A stretch of DNA of 64,000 nucleotides, from positions 1-64,000 of the forward strand of contig NZ_CP107990.1 in assembly GCF_041435015.1 (NCBI RefSeq). Direction: 5' to 3'. Of the stretch, positions 8,410-17,612 are shown piece after piece. This DNA is from Streptomyces canus. GTDB taxonomy: Bacteria > Actinomycetota > Actinomycetes > Streptomycetales > Streptomycetaceae. A model generated the notes under the pieces. The model was not told the DNA's origin and ran no database searches. It saw nothing but the letters and a program-made list of their open reading frames with translations. How positions within the stretch are numbered: position 1 is the first letter of the stretch; each line of letters opens with the position of its first letter. The position numbers and the translations under genes were made by a program.

Positions 8410-10629
8410 ATGCCCGGACCGCACAACTTTCTGCTTGGTCACGGCGAAAGGCTCGTTGAGCCCGTCACACTGCCAGGCGGAGGGGGCGCAACTGCGCTCC
8501 CCTACACCGAGGAAGAAGCGCGCTCACGTCTGCGCCCCCAGGTACGGGATGCGGTGCGTCGTTTCGCGCAGCTGCCAGCCGAGGCCTGTCCTGACGGACA
8601 GGTCGTCGGCGTTCTCACGATGCATCCTCAGTTCATCGCCAAGAGCTACCACCCTCAGCAGCTGCTCACCGATCTGGGTCTTTCCTATGTCGGTGCCCGC
8701 AACGCGATGATCAGGCCTGAGAAGTGGACCAAGCAGGAACCGCCGTCTCTCTCCGAGACCGCGGAGCTCTTCGTGGCGGGCCGGCGAGCTGCGTTCACCT
8801 TGTGGAATCAGCGCATGCAAGCCGGGCTCCTCCCCGGCGGTGACCAGCTGCGGAAAGTGGAGGCTTTCCGCGCGCCGACGGCACAGGAGCGGCAGCGCAA
8901 CATCACCCGCCTGTCGGCGGGCCCGAGGCTGGTCGAGGTAGGCCTCCACCTGCCTCCCCGGATCAGGGAGAAGATCCTCACAGGATTCGCCGAGTACGTG
9001 GAGTTCTTAGGCGGCACCGCAGAGATCGGTCACGCGTTGCAGATGCCGGGCATCGGATTCGTCCCCGTCCGGCTGGCTCCCGAGGCGATGGACCGACTGG
9101 CTCAGTTCGCTTTCATGCGCGTGGTCCGTCCGATGCCCAAGCTCAGGGCGTTCCATCCGGTGGAGCGCGCCACCACGGCAGCCGGGCTCAAGGCTCCCTC
9201 CCTGCCCAATGAAGGCGCTGTGGACCCCGATGTGAGAATCGCGGTCCTGGACGGGGGCCTGGACGTAGACGGCCCCATGGCTCCCTGGGCACGGTCACAC
9301 GAAGTCTCCGGAGCCTGCGAAGCCACTGGTGAGTACCTCGACCACGGTCACAATGTCACCTCCGCCGCCCTGTTCGGCCCCCTCACCCCCGGGCAGCAGG
9401 CCCCTCGCCCGTTCGGCACAGTCGATCACTTCCGCGTCGTCGACGAAGAGCCGGAAGATGACCTCGCGCTCTACCGGACCCTGGACCGTATCGACACAGT
9501 GCTGCGGGAGAACCCGCACCAGCTCATCAACCTCAGTCTCGGCCCCGATCTGCCCATCGAGGACGACGAAATCCATCCCTGGACCGCCTTGCTCGATTCG
9601 TGGCTGTCCGACGGCAAACGCCTGCTGACCATCGCAGCGGGCAACAACGGCGACCTGGACCGTGCGTCCGGCAACGCCCGCGTGCAAGTCCCTTCCGACA
9701 GCGTCAACGCCCTCTCGGTCGGGGCCGCCGACTCCACCCGGCCCTCATGGCGGCGCGCTCAGTACAGCGCCCTGGGACCGGGACGCTGCCCCGGCATGGT
9801 CAAGCCCGACGTGCTCAGCTTCGGCGGAGATCACAAAGAGCCGTTCTTCTTCGCCGCTCCGTACGGCCAGGATTCCCCCTCCATGTCCCTCGGCACCAGC
9901 TTCGCCGCACCAAGCGCCCTGCGCATGGCCGCCGGCATCCGCGCTCACTTCGGCCCTGTCCTGACCCCCCTCGCGCTGAAGGCCCTGCTCATCCACTGCG
10001 CCGAGGACAATCCCCAGGACACCTCCGAGCGTGGCTGGGGCCGCCTGCCAGGAGAACTGGAGCACTACGTGATCTGCCCGCCGCACACCGCCCGCGTCGT
10101 CTACCAGGGCAAACTCGCACCCAAGCAGACCGTTCGGATGTTCCTGCCCCTGCCGGAAACAGTGACCTCCGGCGACATACAGGTCACCGCCACCTACTGC
10201 ATCGCCTGCCCAACCGACCCGCGGGCCCCCCGCAACTACACCACCAGCGCTTTCGAGCCGACCTTCCGACCGAACATGGAACGGCTCAGCCCAACCGGCA
10301 AGGTCCCCAAGTCAGAACCGTTCTTCCAGGCCCGCGACTACATGAGCGAGCAGGAATTGCGCTCCGACGCCCACAAGTGGGAGACCGTCAAACACAAAAC
10401 AGCCGTCTTCAAAGCAGACCGACTGAAGAGGCCAGCCTTCGACGTCCGTCACGTCTTCCGACTCGACGACCTCCCGCCAGACACCAACCCGGACGTCGCC
10501 TACGCCCTGGTCATCACACTCAAAACACCCTCCGTACCCGACCTCTACGACCAGGTCGTCCGCACCTACGCCGCCCGCCTCGAGATCCTGCAGCCCCGCA
10601 TCGATATCCCCATCACAATCCGCCCCTGA
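8410..10629 (+). CDS. ietS: IetS-like subtilisin-family serine protease
   Basis: 739 residues starting behind a GGGGGGAG ribosome site. The S8 catalytic triad is visible: Asp281 in AVLDGGLD, His312 in DHGHNV, Ser497 in GTSFAAPS, with an oxyanion AAGNNG between. No signal peptide is present, so it acts in the cytoplasm, consistent with IetS. An N-terminal domain of about 270 residues precedes the protease and a beta-rich domain of about 180 residues follows it. Family knowledge says the ATPase probably controls the protease; the trigger and substrate are not established. Confidence 0.85.
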   Translation: MPGPHNFLLGHGERLVEPVTLPGGGGATALPYTEEEARSRLRPQVRDAVRRFAQLPAEACPDGQVVGVLTMHPQFIAKSYHPQQLLTDLGLSYVGARNAMIRPEKWTKQEPPSLSETAELFVAGRRAAFTLWNQRMQAGLLPGGDQLRKVEAFRAPTAQERQRNITRLSAGPRLVEVGLHLPPRIREKILTGFAEYVEFLGGTAEIGHALQMPGIGFVPVRLAPEAMDRLAQFAFMRVVRPMPKLRAFHPVERATTAAGLKAPSLPNEGAVDPDVRIAVLDGGLDVDGPMAPWARSHEVSGACEATGEYLDHGHNVTSAALFGPLTPGQQAPRPFGTVDHFRVVDEEPEDDLALYRTLDRIDTVLRENPHQLINLSLGPDLPIEDDEIHPWTALLDSWLSDGKRLLTIAAGNNGDLDRASGNARVQVPSDSVNALSVGAADSTRPSWRRAQYSALGPGRCPGMVKPDVLSFGGDHKEPFFFAAPYGQDSPSMSLGTSFAAPSALRMAAGIRAHFGPVLTPLALKALLIHCAEDNPQDTSERGWGRLPGELEHYVICPPHTARVVYQGKLAPKQTVRMFLPLPETVTSGDIQVTATYCIACPTDPRAPRNYTTSAFEPTFRPNMERLSPTGKVPKSEPFFQARDYMSEQELRSDAHKWETVKHKTAVFKADRLKRPAFDVRHVFRLDDLPPDTNPDVAYALVITLKTPSVPDLYDQVVRTYAARLEILQPRIDIPITIRP

Positions 10630-10702
10630 ACAGACCCAGACAACGTGACAACGCCCCGGGGGTCACTCGGGCGGCCGATGGCCGGGGTGGAAGGCATGGT
10701 GC

Positions 10703-11683
10703 GTGACGTGGACGCTGCCGGAACCCATGCTGAGCACTCTCGTGGCCGTGCCCGATCTGCGGCCGGGCTGGGCGGCGGAGCCCAAGTGGGATGGATTCAG
10801 GGCCCTGGTCTCCGTCGACGCGGGCCGGGTGATGCTGCGTTCCCGGCGTGGCACCGAGATGCTTGCGGCGTTCCCGGAGATCGGGGCCGGGGCCGCGCAG
10901 CTGCCGGGGGCCACCGCGCTGGACGGCGAGCTGGTCGTATGGGACGCCGCGGGACGGCTCGCCTTCGAGCGGCTGCAGAACCGCCTTCAGCGGCGCGGCG
11001 CCGCCGCGGCCCGGGCGGCGGCGGAGTGGCCGGCCCACTTCGTCGCGTTCGATCTGCTGCGGCTGTCCGGGACGGACACCACCTCTTGGCCGTACCAGCA
11101 GCGCAGGGCCGCGCTGGAGTCCGTGTTCGCCGCCCGCTGGCTGTCGGCGCCGTGGGCGCTGTGCCCGTCGACCACCGAGGCCGACGTCGTGCGCGAGTGG
11201 CTGACGTGGGCGTCGGTCGGGATGGAGGGGGTGGTCTTCAAGAGGCTGGACGACGTCTACCGCCCGTCGGTGAGGGGTTGGCAGAAATACAAGGTCCGCG
11301 AGACGAGCGAGGCGATCGTCGGCGCGATCACCGGTTCCCTGGCCGTTCCCCGCACGCTGCTGCTCGGCAGGTACGACGACGGAGGCCGCTTTCAGTACGT
11401 CGGCCGCACCACCACCCTCGCCCGGGCGGCAGGTGCGGCGTTCGCCGGTCTGCTCGCTGCGGGGCGGCGCGGTCATCCGTGGACAGGCTGGTCGTTCTCT
11501 GCCGGGTGGGGCAGCCAGGAAAAGCTGAACGTCACGCTGGTGCAACCCGAGCTGGTGGTGGAAGTCGGCGTCGACGTCGCCCGCGACGCTGCCGGCCGGT
11601 GGCGACATCCCGCACGCTGGCACCGTGCACGCCCCGACCTCTCCCCCGCCGACATTCCCCGCATGACGTCGCCGCCGCGCTGA
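10703..11683 (+). CDS. ATP-dependent DNA ligase (LigD ligase-domain type)
   Basis: 326 residues from GTG. Motif I EPKWDGFRA places the adenylated lysine at residue 28. Motif III-like LDGELVVWD, motif IV EGVVFK and motif V WQKYK follow, then the OB-fold. It joins DNA breaks and is the type that works with Ku in bacterial end joining; Ku is encoded at 29757-30656. A second, broken copy of the same gene lies at 31218-33062, and similarity extends past the stop in both, so a block larger than the gene was duplicated. The product is shorter than full LigD because polymerase and nuclease domains are absent. Confidence 0.85.
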   Translation: MTWTLPEPMLSTLVAVPDLRPGWAAEPKWDGFRALVSVDAGRVMLRSRRGTEMLAAFPEIGAGAAQLPGATALDGELVVWDAAGRLAFERLQNRLQRRGAAAARAAAEWPAHFVAFDLLRLSGTDTTSWPYQQRRAALESVFAARWLSAPWALCPSTTEADVVREWLTWASVGMEGVVFKRLDDVYRPSVRGWQKYKVRETSEAIVGAITGSLAVPRTLLLGRYDDGGRFQYVGRTTTLARAAGAAFAGLLAAGRRGHPWTGWSFSAGWGSQEKLNVTLVQPELVVEVGVDVARDAAGRWRHPARWHRARPDLSPADIPRMTSPPR

Positions 11684-11789
11684 CGGCGGCCGGGCGCGGA
11701 GGCCCCGCCGACGCGCAACCGGCTGAGCGCGCCCCGATCCCCGGCTGCGTCCGCGCCGCCCATCACCGCATTGCCGCTTCTACGCACGA
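11684..11789. repeat. Partial copy of the ~300-bp multicopy repeat
   Basis: The segment from GGCGGCCGGGCGCGGAGGCC through the GCGCCCCGATCCCCGGCTGC core to about 11770 matches copies near 28330, 29395 and 33060. Here only the first half is present, without the 12-nt array. Confidence 0.6.
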
Positions 11790-11833
11790 CGGTGCCTCCG
11801 TTCTCCGGGACTTCCAAGAGGACGGAGGCACCG
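11790..11833. terminator. Stem-loop between converging genes
   Basis: Arms CGGTGCCTCCG (11790-11800) and CGGAGGCACCG (11823-11833) pair perfectly. It lies between the ligase and the end of the minus-strand operon and can serve both. Confidence 0.7.
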
Positions 11834-11845
11834 ATGTTTACTAGG

Positions 11846-12310
11846 TCAGGCCGCCCTGGGGCGCGGGATCCACGCCGGCCGTCCGGGGACGGCTGGCAGC
11901 CTGGTGTTGTCCAGCGGGTCGAGAGCCCGCCCCGCGCGGCCCTCGCAGCGGCGCAGAGCTGCGAGGGTGACCGTGGCCGGAAGAGTGATCAGCGCCAGGT
12001 GCGTCCAGGTGGCTTCCCGCTCGGGGTGCTCCGTGAAGTGCTCGCGTAGCCGAGCGGCGATCGCAGGGCTCGTACGGTGGACGCTGCCGACGTACCGAAC
12101 TGTCCGTGCGGCGGTGCAGGGGAGGTAGATGCCGGTGCGGACGTTCGACCAGTAACCATTGCTGGTCACCTCGGTGGTCGGCACGATGAGCGGGATGGCG
12201 ACGCCGCGCACGATGCCGCCACTGGCGGAATCGAGGCGCATCAGCGCATCCAGGTGGTCGGCGATGTCTGCGGTGAGTTCCACAGGCCGGCGGGCGAGCA
12301 GACTGCTCAC
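11846..12310 (-). CDS. Hypothetical protein, second gene of a coupled pair
   Basis: 154 residues. Its ATG overlaps the stop of the upstream gene as ATGA, so the two are probably translated together. No known motif is seen; the protein is mixed alpha/beta with an SPAIAARLREHF helix and a Pro/Arg-rich tail. Strong coding bias and the coupled start support a real gene. The function is unknown and is probably tied to the 673-residue partner. Confidence 0.65.
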   Translation of the reverse strand: MSSLLARRPVELTADIADHLDALMRLDSASGGIVRGVAIPLIVPTTEVTSNGYWSNVRTGIYLPCTAARTVRYVGSVHRTSPAIAARLREHFTEHPEREATWTHLALITLPATVTLAALRRCEGRAGRALDPLDNTRLPAVPGRPAWIPRPRAA

Positions 12311-14328
12311 AGGTCTGCCCCCACGGTGTCGCCTTCGCCGTACTTGAGGTTGCCGCTGAAGCTTTGCCCGATGATCTCATGGCGCATCTCCCAGTTGCGC
12401 ACGAGCTTGGCCGCGTTCTCCAGGTCGGGCGCGATCGTGCCGCGCGGGTCCTTCCAGCCGCGCTGCTGGACGATGGTGGGAATCTTGTCGTCGTCGCTGC
12501 GTCCCTCCATGGTTTCCAGGAGAGTGGTGACCTCAGCCACCATGCGACGCAGCTCGTCGCCGTCCTCGGCGAGCATCGCGGACGCGGACTGGTCCTCGAC
12601 CGAGTCGTCGGAGGCGAGCGCGAGCGTCCGCAGGTTCGGAGCGGTCATCGTCTTGTCGTCCGTCGGGGGCGTGGTCAGGTCAGCGGCGCACTGGTCCTTT
12701 TCCAGGCGGCGCACCGGGTAGCTGCGGCGCCCGTCGAAGATGGCCTGGGCGAGCTGCTCCAGGCCCTGGCGGGTGGCGGCGAGGAAGGCCAGCAGTTGGC
12801 CGGGCTCCTGGGCTTCGCCCTTCTGGGCGTTGAGCGCGCTGCGCTCCAGCAGGACGGTGTCACCGGTGCCGCAGGTGAGGTAGAACGCGCCACGCAGCGC
12901 GATCTGCTGGGTGGCGGGTCCCATCGGCGGGATGTCCGTGTTGCCCCTCGCGCGCTGGAGCCTGGCTGCGGCGAGCTCGGCGCGGGCGTCAGTGAGGATC
13001 TCTTCGATGGGCCTGACGTCGACTTCCATGCTGCGCAGGCCCTTGGCGTTCAGGGCGCGCTCCAGGGCGGACTGGCGGCCGGCCTGCCCGGGGACGGCGC
13101 GGGCGATGACGGCGGCGGTGAGGAAGCTGCGGGCTCGGGTGCGGTCGCGGCCGACCACGCCGCGGGTGCGCAGCGCGGCGGTGATGTGTCGGTCGCCGGC
13201 GGTCTCCGTGTCCAGCAGGAGGGTGGCGGCGACGAGAGCGGCGATGTCGTCGCGGTACGCGATGTGGGTGGGGATCTCGGTGGGGTTGTCGAACCAGCGG
13301 CGGGTCTCGGCGGCACTGGTGCCGGGGTGGGTCTTCAGGAAGCCCTTGGCCTGGAGGCTGTCGAGTACGGCCGCGGCGCGGATCTGCCAGGCGGTGTCGG
13401 AGCTGAAGGGGGTGGGCTGCTCGATGTGGTGCTGGGCCACGATGCGGCGCCTGGCCTCGGCGAGGGAGACGTCCTTGACGTTAAGGACGATCCTGGTGGA
13501 GGGCATGACCGCGCGGACGAGCGTGAGGCGTTCGCGTTCGGTGATCGGCCCGGGCTCGGGGGCGGTGATCTTTCCGGCGATGCCGAGGAGGTTGGCGCGG
13601 TGCTTCTGGAGGGGGTGCTCGCGCAGCTCGGTGGCGTTGGTGGGCACCTTCTCCAGCGCGGCGAGGACCTTGGAGGCGGTCATGCCCTCCTTCTCCTGGA
13701 TGAAGTAGGTGCGGCCGTAGCAGTCGCCGGTCTCCAGGCCGCCGATAGGGACGCGGCCGGGGAAGCGCAGGAGGAAGGGGAAGAGAGTGCCGCCGATCCG
13801 GATGCCGTGCGCGCAAATGTCCGCGCCGTACTTGTTCCTCAGCTCGATCTCAGCGTCGATCAGCTTGATCTGGTCAAAGAAGAACGCGGTGCCCTTCTCC
13901 TTGTCCAGTCCCAGGCGCGGATCGGTCAGGTCGAGCATGCACGCGGCGGTGCCGTTCTCGGCGTACGTGGTGTAGCGGGGCATCTTGAATCCTCCGGACC
14001 AGCGCTGCTCGTCCATGCGCAGGTTCTCCGGAGCTCGCACGAGACCCGCCACCAGGATGTCGGTATTGACCGACTGGGCGATCACGCCGGGGGCCAGCAG
14101 CTCGGGGCGGCGCCGCTTGAGTTGGTCCAGCATGTGCTGGGGGTTCGCGATGGTCAGCGGGATGGTGGAGGCCGACTCCGGGGGAATGCCGGCACTGATC
14201 AGGGCCTCGCGCAGAGCTTTGTGCTGTGCCCACGAGAGGGGTTTGATCTGCTCTGCGCGGAGGCGCAGTTCGGCGTCTTCGGAGATGGTGTCGTTGACCG
14301 TGAAGTCGGTCATGAGGGTCTGGTTCAC
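12307..14328 (-). CDS. Large unrecognised protein of a two-gene operon
   Basis: About 673 residues from a GTG preceded by GGAAG with six bases between; an ATG 15 bases further in (14313) is an alternative. No signal peptide, transmembrane segment or recognised catalytic motif is seen. The N-terminal part has a ParB-like flavour (SWAQHKALREALISAGI, then IANPQHMLDQL), and there is a long central alpha/beta region and an acidic helical C-terminus (DGDELRRMVAEVTTLLE). It is followed by the overlapping 154-residue gene. It sits beside a defence pair in a variable region, so a defence or mobile-element role is possible but only an inference. Confidence 0.65.
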   Translation of the reverse strand: MNQTLMTDFTVNDTISEDAELRLRAEQIKPLSWAQHKALREALISAGIPPESASTIPLTIANPQHMLDQLKRRRPELLAPGVIAQSVNTDILVAGLVRAPENLRMDEQRWSGGFKMPRYTTYAENGTAACMLDLTDPRLGLDKEKGTAFFFDQIKLIDAEIELRNKYGADICAHGIRIGGTLFPFLLRFPGRVPIGGLETGDCYGRTYFIQEKEGMTASKVLAALEKVPTNATELREHPLQKHRANLLGIAGKITAPEPGPITERERLTLVRAVMPSTRIVLNVKDVSLAEARRRIVAQHHIEQPTPFSSDTAWQIRAAAVLDSLQAKGFLKTHPGTSAAETRRWFDNPTEIPTHIAYRDDIAALVAATLLLDTETAGDRHITAALRTRGVVGRDRTRARSFLTAAVIARAVPGQAGRQSALERALNAKGLRSMEVDVRPIEEILTDARAELAAARLQRARGNTDIPPMGPATQQIALRGAFYLTCGTGDTVLLERSALNAQKGEAQEPGQLLAFLAATRQGLEQLAQAIFDGRRSYPVRRLEKDQCAADLTTPPTDDKTMTAPNLRTLALASDDSVEDQSASAMLAEDGDELRRMVAEVTTLLETMEGRSDDDKIPTIVQQRGWKDPRGTIAPDLENAAKLVRNWEMRHEIIGQSFSGNLKYGEGDTVGADL

Positions 14329-14871
14329 CGTTGTCTTCCGCGGGTCGGGGCGTGCGGGTCGAGCACGCCGGTGAGGGCGTGCGATCAACGCACGAGCAAC
14401 GGTGCCCCGGACGTTCCCAACCTCGCGGTCCCGGGTATCGGGCCGGTTGGCCGGAGCGCGCTCGGGCCCGATCCCAGGGTTCGGCAGCCACGGCAGGGCC
14501 GTGCGGTTCTCGTCGCCGCGTGAACAGGATTCACGCGGCGGCGCCTTGGGCGTTCCCGGCGAACTATCGCCAGCTGAAAGGACGGTAACAGTCTGTTAGG
14601 TCGGGGAGCAATACACCGTCAGTACAGCAGGTCAGGGAGATGGCCGACTACCCCAACCCCTTCGTCCACACGGAGGAGGCTGCCGCAGCGTGACAACGAC
14701 AGGCCACACTCGGTTTCCAGCCGCCGGGTGGCGCGACGAGTTCGGGAGCCGTCCCGCCAGGCGGGCGGTCACGACCGGCGGGTCGTCCGTCGCCTCCTCG
14801 AGGAAGAGGGCAGCGAGAGTGCGCGGCGGGTCGGGTAAGCCGCCGTTGCGGAGCGGCTTGTCCCGACTCTG
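14329..14871. other. Mostly empty intergenic stretch
   Basis: The only coding hint is an ATG at 14640 behind AGGGAG giving a 17-residue peptide (MADYPNPFVHTEEAAAA) whose stop overlaps a GTG. The following frame soon loses coding character, so this is probably a truncated gene start. Nothing else is supported. Confidence 0.35.
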
Positions 14872-15300
14872 TCAGCGGCCTGCCGGTTCGGGGTATCGCT
14901 CACGGCGCCGGTACGGGTCATCGACGCCGATCTCGTACCAGGGCTCGCCCCGCTGGAGCCGGGGCAGGGTGTTCACCCACACCGCGACGGCGATGCCCTT
15001 CACGTCGTCGGCGAGCGCCTGGAGGCGGTTGTCGAGCAGGTGCTCCTCCTTGCCCGCCAGGACGACGTGCAGCCGCGGGAAGGTCTGGGAGCGGGTGTAG
15101 CGGTGGCGCTGCCAGAACGGGAACGTGTTGCCGATGGTGCCGCGGGCGCCTTCCCAGACGCGGTGCCCGGCGTAGCGCTCGTAGTCCCAGACCTCCTTGG
15201 CGAGGCGGGCCTGGGACATGGTGCCGTTGTCGAGCTCGAAGAGGCGCACCTCGCTGGTCTGGGTCGGCACGGCAAGCACGGCGTCGGTTTCGCAGGGTGG
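14872..15300 (-). pseudogene. C-terminal fragment of a replication-relaxation family protein
   Basis: The readable part begins near ETDAVLAVPTQ and contains LFELDNGTMSQARLAKEV, then FPRLHVVLAGKEE, as in the C-terminal domain of replication-relaxation proteins of actinobacterial plasmids. The N-terminal winged-helix half is absent and no start codon with a ribosome site is seen. It is a remnant of a plasmid gene. Confidence 0.55.
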
Positions 15301-15329
15301 CGACCGTTTTGTGAGCCTGCGGCGGGCCT

Positions 15330-16331
15330 TCAGCCATGCAGCATGAGAAGGCTGAGTCCGGTGCTGGTGGGGGTGTGCACCGCGCTGTTGCGGTGCCGGA
15401 GGGTGGTGACCAGTCCGGCCTGCCGTAGGACGGTTGCGTGTTGGCTAGCGCCGGAGGGGCCGATGCCCAGCACACCTGCTAGTTCGGCCGTGTTGCATCC
15501 GGGATGCGTGGCGATGGCATGGAGGACTGCGGCACGGGTCCGGCCCAGCAGTGCGGTCAGAGCCGCGGGGGCGCTTGCGGCCGCGGACTCTGCGAAGAAG
15601 GGGGTCAGGGGGGTGAGGACCGCACCGAAGTTAGCGGGGTAGGTCAGGAAGGGCTGGGGCTCGGCATCGGGGTCGATGACCGGTGACTGTGACCCGAACA
15701 GAGAAGGCGCCAGCAGCAGCCCCCGACCTGCCAGCCACAGGTCACCCTGCATGCCGGAGGCCATGGCGACTTCCAGCGTCGGTGCTCTCCACCGGATACG
15801 CGGTGGGTACAACCCGGTCAGCAGGCGCTCGACACCACCGTGGAGCAACTCGCGCATCCGCACAGCGCGATCGGCCGCAAGGCTGGTCACCACGTGGGGC
15901 CAGTACGGCGCCATGACCGTCGTGTGGAGGACATGCATGCTGTCGGCCAACTGCTGCAACACGAGTGGGTCGTCGCCCAGCCGCCGGGTCCAGGACGGCA
16001 GCGGTTGGTGTTCCGCGAGGTCTGCCAGGGTCTGGCGAATCTCTTTCGGTGAGGTCGAACGGATCTGTTCCAGCAGATCCTGTGGGCTGCCTGGTCGCAC
16101 GCGGGCCAGGAAGTCCGGTGTCCAGCCGCGCAGCGGGATCAGATCGAGGGCCAGGCGCGCTTCCGGCGGTAACTGGGCGATGGATCGCCGTCGCCATACG
16201 TCGTAGCGGACCGGCTGATTCCGGTCCTGCAGCACCCGTACCGCATTAGTCAGTTCCAGCATGGGCCTCGGTGATTCAGCTACCCGGGTCCGGGACAGGT
16301 CCTCGGCGGTGAAATGGATGCGGTAGACCAC
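15330..16331 (-). CDS. ArsR-type winged-helix regulator with an extended N-terminal domain
   Basis: 333 residues from a GTG behind GGGGGAAG. The last 80 residues form a winged helix (VLHAIATHPGCNTAELAGVL, then PSGASQHATVLRQAGLV), as in ArsR/HxlR-like regulators. The N-terminal 240 residues match the DUF5937-type domain commonly fused to this HTH in Streptomyces. No metal-binding cysteines are evident. It reads away from a secreted-protein gene at 16564, and the shared 230-base gap may hold both promoters, so autoregulation or control of that neighbour is possible. Confidence 0.7.
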   Translation of the reverse strand: MVYRIHFTAEDLSRTRVAESPRPMLELTNAVRVLQDRNQPVRYDVWRRRSIAQLPPEARLALDLIPLRGWTPDFLARVRPGSPQDLLEQIRSTSPKEIRQTLADLAEHQPLPSWTRRLGDDPLVLQQLADSMHVLHTTVMAPYWPHVVTSLAADRAVRMRELLHGGVERLLTGLYPPRIRWRAPTLEVAMASGMQGDLWLAGRGLLLAPSLFGSQSPVIDPDAEPQPFLTYPANFGAVLTPLTPFFAESAAASAPAALTALLGRTRAAVLHAIATHPGCNTAELAGVLGIGPSGASQHATVLRQAGLVTTLRHRNSAVHTPTSTGLSLLMLHG

Positions 16332-16563
16332 TGCTTCCCCCGTGCTCGAGCCACGCCTGGCGATCGCCCGTGATTGTGTCAGCGGGCCGTGATTCAAGCC
16401 AGATTGAAACACCTCGGCCCTTCCTGCCCGAGTGCGACAGGCTCATCGGGCAGGCAACACGGCGGGCCTGCGGAGCCCCGACGTCAGCCTGAAAAACGAG
16501 GGCAGCGTTGAGGCCCATGGCCCTCCCGCTCCAGATTTTCACGTCCGCGACCAAGGGGAATTC

Positions 16564-16932
16564 ATGCGCAGGATGCTCCGAATTGTGACCGCAACGCTCG
16601 GTACTGCTGTCTCGACCGCGAGTTTGATGCTGATGCCGACCGAAGCCGTGGCGGCCCCGGCATGCACACATCCGAGCCACAACGTGAACAGTGCCGGGTA
16701 CGGTTATGTGATCGGTGACGCACTTGCTCGCCGCAGCGGCCCCTCCACATCCTGTGGCATCTATGGCTACGCGGACCACAACGCGAAGATCTACTACCAC
16801 TGCTACGTCTATGGTGAGGAAATCAACCGTGATCCCTACTGGGTGTGGGGACGGATCGCGGACACCCAGCAGGAGGGCTGGTTCAGCATGGAGTACCTCA
16901 CCGGCAGGGACACCTTCCCCTCCCACTGCTAA
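16564..16932 (+). CDS. Small secreted SH3-like protein
   Basis: 122 residues after an AGGGGA ribosome site. A Sec signal peptide ends near AVAA-APAC. The mature part of about 90 residues has six cysteines and the G-x-A-L-x-R-R-S-G pattern of bacterial SH3-like extracellular domains, ending WGRIADTQQEGWFSMEYL. Such proteins are common in Streptomyces and may bind the cell wall; the exact role is unknown. Confidence 0.75.
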   Translation: MRRMLRIVTATLGTAVSTASLMLMPTEAVAAPACTHPSHNVNSAGYGYVIGDALARRSGPSTSCGIYGYADHNAKIYYHCYVYGEEINRDPYWVWGRIADTQQEGWFSMEYLTGRDTFPSHC

Positions 16933-17130
16933 CAGGTGGATGGAGACGCGTTCGTCGCTCTCACTGACGATGAGCGGGTGAAACGGTTCGTCTGCGCCTA
17001 TCCGAGCCCTTGCGCGAACGAGTTCGGACCGCCTACAGCACGGATTAGGGGAAACGTGCCGGCGGCTGATCAGGTCTAGCTTAGGAACGACGCGCGCCCG
17101 GCCGCACCTGGTCAAGGTCCGACCGGGCGG

Positions 17131-17290
17131 CGTACCGCACCGGTGCGGTACGGAACATTGGGTGCGGCGCATCGTGGTGCGCGCGAGAGTGCCGGGCATC
17201 GTCGATGGTGCGCACCGTGTGCGGCGCGGGACATCATGGTGCGCATGACGATGCGCAGCATCCGGTGCGGTGCCATCGGGGCACGGCGTC
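17131..17290. repeat. Cluster of GGTGCG boxes around a 22-bp palindrome
   Basis: The perfect palindrome CGTACCGCACCGGTGCGGTACG spans 17131-17152. About six further GGTGCG(C/G) boxes follow to 17275. The cluster lies just downstream of the relaxase operon. A second cluster with the same CGCACCGGTGCG core is found beside the relaxase remnant at 42480-42640, so a link to transfer, such as an oriT or an operator for an accessory protein, is inferred. Confidence 0.6.
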
Positions 17291-17294
17291 TTCG

Positions 17295-17612
17295 TCACCA
17301 CAGCCAGGCGGTGGAGTGCCGCACCCGGGACAGGGCGCGAGCGTCGCGGCGGGCGGCGGCGTTGCCGATCCGGCCCTGCCGGGCGCGGGGCCGGCGGGAT
17401 TCTCCGGCGGCGAGGCGACGGCGGCCGGCGTCCTGGAGCCGCCTGCGCTGCTTGCGCAGCTCTCGCTTCTTCTCCGCCTTCGACTTGGGCTTCCGGGGCC
17501 GCTTCCAGACCGGCTCCTACGGCGGCTCCTCGAGGACGGCGGCCAGCTCCTTGGAGGCTTCGCGGGCGCGAGCGAGGGCGTCCTCGAAGCTGGGCTGTTC
17601 CGGGGTGCTCAT
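17295..17612 (-). pseudogene. Small basic relaxase-accessory gene with an in-frame amber codon
   Basis: The ATG overlaps the relaxase stop as ATGA. Translation gives MSTPEQPSFEDALARAREAS and ends at TAG after EEPP. The same frame then continues for about 70 residues of strongly basic sequence (RPRKPKSKAEKKRELRKQRR) to TGA at 17295. A single substitution in a sense codon would explain the stop. The intact product would be about 105 residues, DNA-binding in character and coupled to the relaxase. Confidence 0.6.

Noticed and set aside
12364..14523. 719-residue open frame on the plus strand over the large unknown gene
   Set aside because: Codon third-position bias and the ATGA coupling support the minus strand; the plus product is Gly/Val-rich shadow sequence.
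17517..17612. Pyrrolysine or programmed readthrough at the TAG
   Set aside because: No pyrrolysine machinery is expected in Streptomyces and nothing stimulatory is visible; a nonsense mutation is simpler.
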